Source: Butyricicoccus faecihominis (GTDB taxonomy: Bacteria > Bacillota > Clostridia > Oscillospirales > Butyricicoccaceae). Taken from it: a stretch of 44,290 nt of DNA. Every line of letters starts with the position of its first letter. Within the stretch, counting starts at the first letter, position 1. This document shows positions 1 through 6,949 of this stretch, piece by piece. The position numbers were made by a program, and so were the translations under genes. Location of the stretch: the NCBI RefSeq assembly GCF_024462775.1, contig NZ_JANGCE010000030.1, forward strand, positions 1 through 44,290, in the 5' to 3' direction. Under the pieces are notes generated by a model. It ran no database searches, had not been told where the DNA came from, and saw only the letters and a program-made list of their open reading frames with translations.

Positions 1-54
1 CGGCAAAATTCGATTTTATGCGCGCTGCGGCGCGAGGGGTTCTTTGACACGCTG
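1..54. repeat. Partial copy (3' end) of the multi-hairpin intergenic repeat
   Basis: This is the right-hand quarter of a repeat whose full copies lie near 16112-16327 and 24629-24840; the rest is outside the window. It contains the terminal hairpin CGCGC-TGCG-GCGCG (21-34) and the TTCTTTGACA end (40-49), almost identical to the copy at 16281-16320. As in the full copies, it is followed at once by a terminator hairpin with unrelated sequence. No protein is encoded. Confidence 0.85.
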
Positions 55-95
55 AGAAGTACGCTTTCATACCAACGAAAGCGTACTTCTTTTTA
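55..95 (+). terminator. Rho-independent terminator, convergent gene end
   Basis: A perfect 14-bp stem (AGAAGTACGCTTTC at 55-68 with its complement at 77-90) is followed by a T run. The T run lies on the + side, so it should end a gene left of the window. The hairpin also abuts the stop codon of the minus-strand sirtuin gene, so it may serve both directions. Confidence 0.8.
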
Positions 96-968
96 TCTTG
101 CGGCGAGCGCGGACAGGGTATCCTTCATATCGCCCGCGAGGGAAACCCCGCGTGACTTTAGCTCGTCGGGCAGCCGCGCTTCCGACAGGTTGACGCGGAT
201 GAGCGAAAAATTCTCATAGGCGAGAGCAAGGCGCTCAAACGGGTAGCGGATAATGCCGGGGGTGTTGAAGCCCACGCCAAGCTCAAGCAGCACGGTGGGC
301 ACGTCGATACAGGCGCGCAGAAAATCCTCATATCGCGCGCACGCCTCATGCCACGTATCGTCCTCCACAAAAGATTGGTCTACCCGCAGGTGGACCGCCA
401 TCTTGCCGCCGCAGACCGGGCAGCGCGGCACCAGCGCGCCGGGTACAAGGCAATCCCTTGTCGCGGCCGACAGCGCCCGGACGACCGGCTCGGCTGGGTA
501 CAGGCCGCCGTGGCAGGCGCGGGCGCATTGCAGCTCCCCATAGTCACCCTGCACGGCGAATACGCGCGCCGGGGCAAACCCCGCCTTTTGAAACTGGTGA
601 TCCACATTGGTGGTAATCACGAAATGCTCGCGCGCGCCAACAAGGCCGTATAGCTGCCGGTACAGCGGCAGGGCGGGCGGCTCGATGCGGTTGACCAGAA
701 TGTGCTGCGCCCAATAGGCCCAGCGCGCCCGCTCGTTCGGAAAGGGATAGAAGCCGGCGGAATACATGTCGGTCAAGCCGTATTTGGCAATGAAGGGCGC
801 GAAACGCCCGGTAAAGCGCGGGCCGCTGTACAAAAGGCCCGCGGCGGCGGATAGTCCGGCCCCGCTGCCGATCACCACGCGGCGGGCGCTTTGGAAAAGC
901 GCGGCCGCGCGGCGTATTTCAGGCGAGCAGCAGCCGGTAGAGCGTTTCGTCCCGTTCTGTGAATACAT
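93..968 (-). CDS. Class M sirtuin (SirTM), protein ADP-ribosyltransferase
   Basis: A 291-residue Sir2-family protein. Visible signatures are the NAD-binding GAGLS at residues 36-40, TTNVD at 119-123, two zinc-binding cysteine pairs (148/152 and 183/186) and GVGFNTP near 231-237. The catalytic histidine of deacetylating sirtuins is replaced by glutamine (VQGD, Gln140), with Asn121 kept. This combination is known for SirTM enzymes, which ADP-ribosylate lipoylated GcvH-like proteins instead of deacetylating. The gene follows and overlaps the zinc-macrodomain gene by 50 bp, the arrangement known for this writer/eraser pair. The ATG has GGGTGA upstream, and no other start fits before GAGLS. The usual partners, lipoate ligase and GcvH-L, are not in the window, so the substrate is inferred only. 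Confidence 0.88.
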   Translation of the reverse strand: MYSQNGTKRSTGCCSPEIRRAAALFQSARRVVIGSGAGLSAAAGLLYSGPRFTGRFAPFIAKYGLTDMYSAGFYPFPNERARWAYWAQHILVNRIEPPALPLYRQLYGLVGAREHFVITTNVDHQFQKAGFAPARVFAVQGDYGELQCARACHGGLYPAEPVVRALSAATRDCLVPGALVPRCPVCGGKMAVHLRVDQSFVEDDTWHEACARYEDFLRACIDVPTVLLELGVGFNTPGIIRYPFERLALAYENFSLIRVNLSEARLPDELKSRGVSLAGDMKDTLSALAAR

Positions 969-1713
969 TGAAGATCACCCTTTTCAGCGTATGGTCTTTT
1001 TTTAGAAAATCGCGCACGGTTCGGACGGCGATCTCGGCGGCAGGCTCGTTTGGAAAATGAAACACGCCCGTGGAGATGCAGCAGAATGCAAGGGACGCGA
1101 GCCCGTGCTCCACGGCGCGGGTTAGGCAGGCGCGGTAGCACGCAGCAAGCGCCTCGCGGTCCTCCCGCGTCGGCTGCGGCCCTTGCACGATGGGGCCGAC
1201 CGTATGCACGACATAGCGGGCGGGCAGGTTAAAGCCCGGCGTGAGCTTGGCCGCGCCGGTGGGTTCGGGCGCGCCTTGCTGTTTCATCAAATCATGACAG
1301 GCGAGCCGAAGCTGTACGCCGCTGGCCGAGTGGATGGCGTTGTCGATACACGAATGGCAGGGGATAAAGCAGCCGAGCAGCGCGTCGTTTGCCGCGTTAA
1401 CGATCGCGTCCACGCGCAGCGTGGTGATATCGCCGCGCCAAAGGCCCAGCCGGTCCGGCGTAAGGGGCAGGGCGGCGGCGTCCGTCACGTCTTTGTGACA
1501 AAGCGCCGTTTGCAGGTATGCGTCCTGCACGGCCAAAAACTCCGGCCCGATCGGTGCGGGCGGGCGCACGTTCATCAGGCCGCGCAGCAGGCGGCGCTGT
1601 CCGTCCGCATCCGGCGGCACAGGCGCGTCCGCGAGCGGGCCGCCCTCTTCCTTTAAATAATGGATCAGCCACAGGCGGCGTTCCGCCTGCGTCATCACAC
1701 CGTTTATATGCAT
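919..1713 (-). CDS. Zinc-dependent macrodomain protein-ADP-ribose hydrolase
   Basis: 264 residues, close to the usual length of this family. The N-terminal about 85 residues form the family-specific helical part. The macrodomain follows with GDIT at 94-97, NAAND at 106-110, the cysteine/histidine zinc-site segment GCFIPCHSCID at 114-124 and the phosphate loop ISTGVFHFP at 213-221. Zn-macro enzymes remove ADP-ribose placed by SirTM, and the next gene is that sirtuin, so the pair probably forms a reversible modification switch. The start chosen is the ATG at 1713 behind AAAGGCGG; an in-frame ATG seven codons upstream is possible. It is transcribed divergently from an HxlR regulator. Confidence 0.88.
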   Translation of the reverse strand: MHINGVMTQAERRLWLIHYLKEEGGPLADAPVPPDADGQRRLLRGLMNVRPPAPIGPEFLAVQDAYLQTALCHKDVTDAAALPLTPDRLGLWRGDITTLRVDAIVNAANDALLGCFIPCHSCIDNAIHSASGVQLRLACHDLMKQQGAPEPTGAAKLTPGFNLPARYVVHTVGPIVQGPQPTREDREALAACYRACLTRAVEHGLASLAFCCISTGVFHFPNEPAAEIAVRTVRDFLKKDHTLKRVIFNVFTERDETLYRLLLA

Positions 1714-1741
1714 GCTTTGCCGCCTTTCGTCCATACTACTC

Positions 1742-1770
1742 TTGCGCCTTACGCTTCTTATCTGTATAAT
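1742..1770 (+). promoter_or_regulatory. Sigma-A promoter of the HxlR gene
   Basis: TTGCGC (1742-1747), 17-bp spacer, TATAAT (1765-1770), 75 bp before the HxlR start codon. Its -10 shares bases with the -10 of the divergent macrodomain promoter. Confidence 0.65.
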
Positions 1771-1793
1771 AGGCCTGCAAGCGAAAAAAGTAA
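1766..1793 (-). promoter_or_regulatory. Probable promoter of the macrodomain-sirtuin operon
   Basis: On the minus strand TTACTT (1793-1788), 16-bp spacer, TATTAT (1771-1766). It overlaps the HxlR promoter, so polymerase could hardly use both at once. Confidence 0.45.
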
Positions 1794-1845
1794 AGCAGGC
1801 ACTTTTATGTGCGGTAGGTACCCAAAGGATACCAAGGAGGAAGCG

Positions 1846-2184
1846 ATGGAGAGAAAGCTGCCGGCCTGTCCGGTTGAAACCACGCTGACGCTGATCAGCG
1901 ACCGATGGAAAATTTTGATTATCCGCGACCTGATGGCGGGCACCCGGCGGTTTGGCGAACTGAAAAAATCGCTCGGCGCGATTAGCCAGAAGGTGCTTAC
2001 CGCAAACCTTAGGAAAATGGAGGCGGACGGACTCGTCACGCGCACCGTTTACGCCGAGGTGCCGCCCCGTGTGGAATACGCGTTGACCGAGCTGGGACGC
2101 AGCCTTGGACCTGTGATCGACGCGATGAAGGAATGGGGAAAAGGATACCAAAAAATGATTGACAAAGAAAGCGCAAAGTGCTAA
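1846..2184 (+). CDS. HxlR-family winged-helix transcriptional regulator
   Basis: 112 residues, the usual HxlR length. Typical features are the early cysteine in LPACPVE (residue 7), the SDRWKILIIRDL helix, the FGELKKSLGAISQKVLT recognition helix and a wing ending in PPRVEYALTELG. Such proteins dimerise and often sense electrophiles or redox state through the N-terminal cysteine. It is divergent from the macrodomain-sirtuin operon and is the natural candidate to control it and itself. Start at the ATG 1846 with AAGGAGG eight bases upstream; longer in-frame extensions lack a ribosome binding site. Its 3' end contains the rpsB promoter. Confidence 0.85.
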   Translation: MERKLPACPVETTLTLISDRWKILIIRDLMAGTRRFGELKKSLGAISQKVLTANLRKMEADGLVTRTVYAEVPPRVEYALTELGRSLGPVIDAMKEWGKGYQKMIDKESAKC

Positions 2185-2187
2185 ACT
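2159..2187 (+). promoter_or_regulatory. rpsB promoter inside the hxlR 3' end
   Basis: TTGACA (2159-2164), 17-bp spacer, TAAACT (2182-2187). Transcription would begin near 2194, just before the structured leader of rpsB. Confidence 0.7.
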
Positions 2188-2204
2188 ATTAGAGCACGAA
2201 TTCA

Positions 2205-2275
2205 CACATCCCGTGATGAAAGCGGCTGGTGACCTGTAAAGCAGGTTGCCGCTGTCAGATGACCCGGGATGGAGG
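2205..2275 (+). promoter_or_regulatory. Structured 5' leader of rpsB (candidate S2 autoregulatory element)
   Basis: Three nested helices can be drawn: CATCCCG (2207-2213) with CGGGATG (2265-2271); AGCGGC (2221-2226) with GCCGCT (2248-2253); ACCTG (2232-2236) with CAGGT (2242-2246). The element ends 9 bp before the AGGAGG of rpsB. Ribosomal protein operons are commonly autoregulated through such leaders. I do not recognise a specific described family here, so the role is inferred. Confidence 0.5.
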
Positions 2276-2299
2276 AAACAACCGAGGAGGAAATTAAAA

Positions 2300-3043
2300 A
2301 TGGCAGTAATCTCTATGAAGCAGCTGCTGGAGGCTGGCGTGCACTTTGGCCACCAGACCCGCCGCTGGAACCCGAAGATGGCGACCTACATCTTCACCGA
2401 ACGCAATGGTATCTATATCATCGACCTGCAGAAGACGGTCAAGAAGCTTGAGGAAGCTTACTTCTTCGTTCGCGACATCGCCGCAGCCGGCGAGTCCATC
2501 CTGTTCGTCGGCACCAAGAAGCAGGCGCAGGACGCGATCAAGGAAGAGGCGGAGCGTTCCGGCCAGTTCTTTGTCAACGCCCGTTGGCTCGGCGGCATGC
2601 TGACCAACTTCAAGACCATGCGCACCCGTATCGCCCGTCTGAACCAGCTGCAGAAGATGCAGGCCGACGGCACCTTTGATCTGCTTCCCAAGAAGGAAGT
2701 TATCAAGCTCCAGCTCGAAATCGCCAAGCTCGAAAAGTACCTCGGCGGCGTTCGCGAGATGAAGAAGCTGCCCGGCGCGCTGTTCGTAGTCGATTCCCGC
2801 AAGGAAAAGAACGCGATCGCGGAAGCCCGCAAGCTGAATATCCCGATCGTTGCAATCGTTGATACCAACTGCGATCCGGACGAGGTCGATTATGTGATCC
2901 CCGGCAACGACGATGCGATCCGCGCAATCAAGCTGATCTCCCAGACCATGGCCAACGCCGTTCTGGAAGGCAAGCAGGGCGAGCAGCTCGAGGTTGAGGC
3001 CAAGGCCGAGACCGCCGAAGCTCCCGCAGCGCAGGCTGAATAA
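2300..3043 (+). CDS. rpsB: 30S ribosomal protein S2
   Basis: 247 residues. The S2 signatures are plain: [22 protein letters not shown] at the N-terminus, [17 protein letters not shown], the [12 protein letters not shown] segment and the C-terminal [20 protein letters not shown] motif, followed by an acidic alanine-rich tail. S2 sits on the 30S head-body junction and helps bind S1. Start at ATG 2300 with AGGAGG nine bases upstream; the in-frame upstream extension lies in the structured leader. tsf follows as usual, but here a 183-bp gap filled by a heptad-repeat hairpin separates them. Confidence 0.97.
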   Translation: MAVISMKQLLEAGVHFGHQTRRWNPKMATYIFTERNGIYIIDLQKTVKKLEEAYFFVRDIAAAGESILFVGTKKQAQDAIKEEAERSGQFFVNARWLGGMLTNFKTMRTRIARLNQLQKMQADGTFDLLPKKEVIKLQLEIAKLEKYLGGVREMKKLPGALFVVDSRKEKNAIAEARKLNIPIVAIVDTNCDPDEVDYVIPGNDDAIRAIKLISQTMANAVLEGKQGEQLEVEAKAETAEAPAAQAE

Positions 3044-3052
3044 GATTCTTTT

Positions 3053-3177
3053 TAATTAGTAATTAGGAATTAGAAATTAGTAATTTGGTCGATGGCCTTT
3101 CAGCTCGCGCCTTGATGACCCCGCATGCTTGTGCGGCACAGTAATTACTAATTACTAACTACTAATTACTAATTTGT
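3053..3177. repeat. Heptad-repeat inverted element between rpsB and tsf
   Basis: Two arms of 7-bp periodic AT-rich sequence face each other: units of the form ATTAGTA/ATTAGGA/ATTAGAA at about 3056-3089, and the complementary ATTACTA/ACTACTA units at about 3142-3174. The arms match over roughly 32 bp with a few differences and enclose a 52-bp unique segment holding a small hairpin (CCGCA/TGCGG near 3121-3136). Similar arrays lie at 11880-12057 and 22734-22920. It separates two genes normally co-transcribed, so the RNA would form a long hairpin within the operon. Confidence 0.85.
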
Positions 3178-3226
3178 TTTACCCACCAAGCAAGGTGACT
3201 ATCGATATTTGAGGAGGAATTATAAA

Positions 3227-4159
3227 ATGGCTTTTACCGCTGCTGATGTAAAAAAGCTTCGTGAAATGACCAATGTAGGCATGATGGACTGCAAGAAGGC
3301 GCTGCAAGAGGCTGACGGCGACTTCGACAAGGCAGTCGAGCTGCTGCGTGAAAAGGGCCTTGCCAAGGCCGCTAAGAAGGCCGGCCGCATCGCGGCTGAG
3401 GGCGTTGTCTGCGCGACCGTGTGCGGCGATTGCGGCGTAGGCGCGATCATCGAAGTCAACTCCGAGACCGACTTCGTTGCCAAGAACGCTGATTTCCAGA
3501 AGTTCGTATCCGATCTGGCCGGTGTGGTCATGAAGGAGAACCCGGCTGACGTAGAGGCGCTCAAGACCTGCAAGCTGGGCGACGTGACCGTACAGGAAGC
3601 GTTGCAGGAAAAGGTGCTGACGATCGGCGAGAACATCCAGATCCGCCGCTTCGAGCGCTACGACGACTCCACCGTTAACGTAGCCTACACTCACATGGGC
3701 GGCGTTATCGGCGTGCTGGTCGGTCTGTCCGTTTCGGATAACCTGAAGGACAACGCCACCGTCAAGGAGCTGGGCAAGGATATCGGCATGCAGGCGGCCG
3801 CGATGCGTCCGTCCTTCATGGATAAGTCCGAGGTAGATGCCGCGACCCTCGACAAGGAGCGCGAAATCCTGATGGCGCAGGCGATCGAGGAGAACAAGAC
3901 CGCCGCCAAGCCCAAGCCGGAGCAGATCATCGCCAAGATGGTAGAGGGCCGCGTGGGCAAGTACTACGAGGAGAACTGCCTGCTGCAGCAGGCCTTCGTC
4001 AAGGAGAACAAGCTCTCCGTTGAGAAGCACATCGAAGAGGTCGCCAAGACGCTGGGCGGCGAGATCAAGCTCGTCAAGTACGCTCGCTTTGAAAAGGGCG
4101 AGGGCATTGAAAAGAAGCAGGACGATTTCGCGGCCGAAGTCGCTTCGATGGCCAAGTAA
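3227..4159 (+). CDS. tsf: Elongation factor Ts
   Basis: 310 residues. It has the N-terminal UBA-like domain (about 1-55) with VKKLREMTNVGMMDCKKAL and the conserved TDFVAKN segment (about residue 83) that contacts EF-Tu, followed by the core and coiled coil. EF-Ts catalyses GDP release from EF-Tu. Start at ATG 3227 behind GAGGAGG; an in-frame upstream extension of six codons is discounted because it overlaps that site. It forms the rpsB-tsf pair, ended by the terminator at 4173-4203. No separate promoter is obvious in the repeat-filled gap. Confidence 0.97.
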   Translation: MAFTAADVKKLREMTNVGMMDCKKALQEADGDFDKAVELLREKGLAKAAKKAGRIAAEGVVCATVCGDCGVGAIIEVNSETDFVAKNADFQKFVSDLAGVVMKENPADVEALKTCKLGDVTVQEALQEKVLTIGENIQIRRFERYDDSTVNVAYTHMGGVIGVLVGLSVSDNLKDNATVKELGKDIGMQAAAMRPSFMDKSEVDAATLDKEREILMAQAIEENKTAAKPKPEQIIAKMVEGRVGKYYEENCLLQQAFVKENKLSVEKHIEEVAKTLGGEIKLVKYARFEKGEGIEKKQDDFAAEVASMAK

Positions 4160-4172
4160 GCGAATTTTTTAC

Positions 4173-4203
4173 AAGAGCAGCCGTTTTCGGCTGCTCTTTT
4201 TTC
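4173..4203 (+). terminator. Terminator after tsf
   Basis: GAGCAGCC (4175-4182) pairs with GGCTGCTC (4189-4196), followed by six T. Confidence 0.93.
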
Positions 4204-4232
4204 TTGCTTTTGGGCGCGCCTTTCGCTACAAT
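4204..4232 (+). promoter_or_regulatory. Promoter of the YcxB-like gene
   Basis: TTGCTT (4204-4209), 17-bp spacer, TACAAT (4227-4232), directly after the tsf terminator. Confidence 0.6.
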
Positions 4233-4263
4233 AGGAACAGTACGTACAAAGGAGTTTTGACAA

Positions 4264-4800
4264 ATGGAGCTGCAATATGAAATCACAAAGGATGATTTTA
4301 TCGCCTTTAATCTGGATTACTGGAGCAAAAACGCGCTGGTGCAGCGCAGCATTCTGATGACGCGCATCGCGACCGCGGTGATCGTGCTGCTTGGCGGCAC
4401 GGCGCTGATGGTTTGGCTGAAATCGCTGAACGTCATATCGGTGGCGGTTTATGTGGCGCTCGCGGCGGTATGCTTTTTCGGCACGCCTTGGTATATGAAG
4501 CGCAAGGTCGTAAAAAACGTAGAACGCATTTTGAAAAATCCAAACAGCAAAAATGCCTGCGGCGAGAAGAAAATGGTGCTGGGCGACGATGAATTCCGCC
4601 TGACCGGAGAAAATGAGGATACGAGCTATCCCTATGACGCGGTGCAGCGTATCGCTACGGACGCGGGGCACTACTTCGTATTCGTCGATCAGTATTCGGC
4701 GCTGATCGTCCCGTTCCGCGCGTTCCGCGACGACGCGCAGAAAAAGGAGTTTTACGGCCGCATCACCGCCCATATCGAGGATGAAGCGCTTAAATGCTGA
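4264..4800 (+). CDS. YcxB-like membrane protein
   Basis: 178 residues. A short N-terminal part (MELQYEITKDDFIAFNLDYW) precedes two predicted membrane helices at about 35-54 and 57-75. A C-terminal cytoplasmic domain of about 100 residues contains DDEFRLTGENEDTSYPYDAVQRI and IVPFRAF, as in YcxB-like domain proteins. The molecular function of that family is not established. Start at ATG 4264 with AAAGGAG upstream. It has its own promoter between the tsf terminator and the thrS promoter, so it is probably a single-gene unit. Confidence 0.75.
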   Translation: MELQYEITKDDFIAFNLDYWSKNALVQRSILMTRIATAVIVLLGGTALMVWLKSLNVISVAVYVALAAVCFFGTPWYMKRKVVKNVERILKNPNSKNACGEKKMVLGDDEFRLTGENEDTSYPYDAVQRIATDAGHYFVFVDQYSALIVPFRAFRDDAQKKEFYGRITAHIEDEALKC

Positions 4801-4834
4801 AAACCGCCGATTGCCGCAAAAAAGCGAATGATGG

Positions 4835-4863
4835 TTGACAAAGCCGCGTTTGGGGTATAAAAT
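4835..4863 (+). promoter_or_regulatory. thrS promoter
   Basis: TTGACA (4835-4840), 17-bp spacer, TAAAAT (4858-4863). It starts just before the T-box leader. Confidence 0.75.
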
Positions 4864-4867
4864 AGTA

Positions 4868-5138
4868 CCATTCATAAGTAAAAAGCGATGAAGGAAATCC
4901 TGTGATTACCCTAAAGCGTTTGACAGAGAGCGGGCGACGCGGCTGAAAGCGTCCGCAGGCGCGGGGAAAGCAGCACCGATTCCAGAGCTTCGCGGCGGAA
5001 CCCCTAAGTATGTCGCGACGAGTCGTTCCCGTTAAGAACTCCGAGCGGCAGGCCTTGTCATGTATGGCCTGCAAGCAGGGTGGAACCGTGGGCCTATCTA
5101 TGCTCACCCCTGATTTTATGTCGGGGGTGGGCTTTTTT
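4868..5138 (+). promoter_or_regulatory. T-box riboswitch of thrS
   Basis: Stem I elements (GCGATGAAGG near 4886, ACAGAGAGC near 4923, GGCTGAAAG near 4941) lead to a stem III hairpin with GCAGGCC/GGCCTGC arms (about 5047-5073). The T-box sequence AGGGTGGAACCGTG follows at 5077-5090. The terminator pairs GCTCACCCC (5102-5110) with GGGGTGGGC (5124-5132) and ends in six T. Uncharged tRNA binding would favour the antiterminator and switch on thrS. An ACC triplet at 4975-4977 fits a threonine specifier, but I could not draw stem I fully, so the codon is tentative. Confidence 0.92.
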
Positions 5139-5171
5139 CGTTCTCCCCGCAATTTCAAAGGAGGAAAAATC

Positions 5172-6926
5172 ATGTCTGAAGAAAACAAGTTCACGTTTGA
5201 AAACGAGGAATACCGCGATACCTACCGCCATACGGTGTCCCATATCCTTGCGCAGGCCGTCAAGCGTCTGTATCCGGAGGTAAAGCTCGCGATCGGTCCG
5301 TCGATCGAAAACGGCTTTTACTACGATTTTGACGCGCCGTTCTCGCTGACCGAGGAGCACCTTGCGGCGCTGGAAGCGGAAATGCGCAAGATCTGCAAGG
5401 AAAAACTAAAGCTCGAACGTTTTGAGCTGCCCCGCGCAGAGGCGATCAAATTCATGCAGGAGCGGGACGAGCCCTACAAGGTCGAACTGATTAACGATCT
5501 GCCGGAGGACGCTACGATCTCTTTCTATAAGCAGGGTGATTTCACCGATCTGTGCGCGGGCCCGCATCTGGATTCGACCGGCCGCGTCAAGGGCAACGCG
5601 ATCAAGCTGCAAAACGTCACCGGCGCTTACTGGCGCGGCGATTCCAAGAACAAGATGCTCCAGCGCATCTACGGCACCGCTTTCCCGAAGAAGGAAGAGC
5701 TGGACGCTTATCTGGAGCGCTTGGAAGAAGCGAAAAAACGCGATCACCGCAAGATCGGCAAGGAGCTTGGCCTGTTTATGCTGACCGAGGAGGGCCCCGG
5801 CTTCCCGTTCTTCCTGCCAAACGGCATGACGCTCAAGAACACGCTGATCGATTACTGGCGCGAGGTGCACAAGCGGTACGGCTATGTCGAGGTTTCGACG
5901 CCGATGATCCTCAACCGTTCGCTCTGGGAACGTTCGGGGCACTGGGGCCATTACAAAAACAACATGTACACCACGGTCATCGACGAAGAGGATTATGCCA
6001 TTAAGCCGATGAACTGCCCGGGCGGCATGCTGGTCTACAAGAGCCAGATGCACTCCTACCGCGACCTGCCGCTGCGCGTGGGCGAGCTCGGCCTTGTCCA
6101 CCGCCACGAGCTGTCCGGCGCGCTGCACGGCCTGTTCCGCGTGCGCTGCTTCACGCAGGACGATGCGCATATCTTCATGACGCCCGACCAGATCAAGGAT
6201 GAGATCAAAAACGTCGTCAAGCTCTTTGACGAGGTTTACTCCACCTTCGGCCTGACCTACGAGATCGAGCTGTCCACCATGCCCGAGGACCACATGGGCG
6301 ATGAAAAGGTATGGGAATTCGCACAGGAGACGCTCAAGGACGCGATCACCGAAATGGATAAAAAGTATGTCGTCAACGAGGGCGACGGCGCGTTCTACGG
6401 CCCGAAGCTCGATTTTCATCTGGCCGATTCGCTGGGCCGCACCTGGCAGTGCGGCACCGTCCAGCTCGATTTCCAGATGCCCGAGCGGTTTGAACTGGAA
6501 TACACGGGCGCGGACGGCGAAAAGCACCGTCCGGTCATGATCCACCGCGTCGTGCTCGGCTCGATCGAGCGTTTCATCGGCGTCATCACCGAGCATTTTG
6601 CCGGTGCGTTCCCGACGTGGCTCGCGCCCGAACAGGTGCGCGTCATGCCGATGACCGACCGCAATGTCGGCTGCGCAAAAATGGTGCTTGACCAGCTTAA
6701 TCATGCGGGTTTCCGCGCCACGATGGATGAGCGCAACGAAAAGATCGGCTATAAGATCCGTGAAGCCCAGCTGCACAAGGTGCCTTATATGATCGTCATC
6801 GGCGACAAGGACGAGGAAGCGGGCCTGATCTCCGTGCGCGACCGCAAGACCGGCGAGACCACGCAGATGGAGCTGGCCGAATTTCAGGAAAAGCTTGCCT
6901 ATGAAGTAAAGGAAAAGCTGCGGTGA
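5172..6926 (+). CDS. thrS: Threonyl-tRNA synthetase (lacking the TGS domain)
   Basis: 584 residues against about 640 in the usual enzyme: the N-terminal TGS domain is absent. The protein begins directly at the editing domain, whose HTVSHILAQA and CAGPHL zinc-like motifs are intact. The class II catalytic core has the zinc ligand in MNCPGGM, motif 2 in LGLVHRHELSGALHGLFRVR and motif 3 near IHRVVLGSIERF, followed by the anticodon-binding domain. It charges tRNA-Thr and clears Ser-tRNA-Thr. The start is ATG 5172 with GGAGG upstream, just after the T-box terminator; upstream codons in frame belong to the riboswitch. The SLH gene follows after 23 bp. Confidence 0.96.
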   Translation: MSEENKFTFENEEYRDTYRHTVSHILAQAVKRLYPEVKLAIGPSIENGFYYDFDAPFSLTEEHLAALEAEMRKICKEKLKLERFELPRAEAIKFMQERDEPYKVELINDLPEDATISFYKQGDFTDLCAGPHLDSTGRVKGNAIKLQNVTGAYWRGDSKNKMLQRIYGTAFPKKEELDAYLERLEEAKKRDHRKIGKELGLFMLTEEGPGFPFFLPNGMTLKNTLIDYWREVHKRYGYVEVSTPMILNRSLWERSGHWGHYKNNMYTTVIDEEDYAIKPMNCPGGMLVYKSQMHSYRDLPLRVGELGLVHRHELSGALHGLFRVRCFTQDDAHIFMTPDQIKDEIKNVVKLFDEVYSTFGLTYEIELSTMPEDHMGDEKVWEFAQETLKDAITEMDKKYVVNEGDGAFYGPKLDFHLADSLGRTWQCGTVQLDFQMPERFELEYTGADGEKHRPVMIHRVVLGSIERFIGVITEHFAGAFPTWLAPEQVRVMPMTDRNVGCAKMVLDQLNHAGFRATMDERNEKIGYKIREAQLHKVPYMIVIGDKDEEAGLISVRDRKTGETTQMELAEFQEKLAYEVKEKLR

Positions 6927-6949
6927 TTCTCTGAAAGGGGAGGGGCGGC

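Noticed and set aside
1660-1845. Longer N-terminus for the HxlR protein
   Set aside because: It would begin upstream of the promoter and inside the macrodomain gene, and lacks a ribosome binding site; ATG 1846 fits family length.
3179-4030. Long open frame opposite tsf
   Set aside because: It is fully antisense to a certain gene, leucine/valine-rich as codon shadows are, and has no ribosome binding site.
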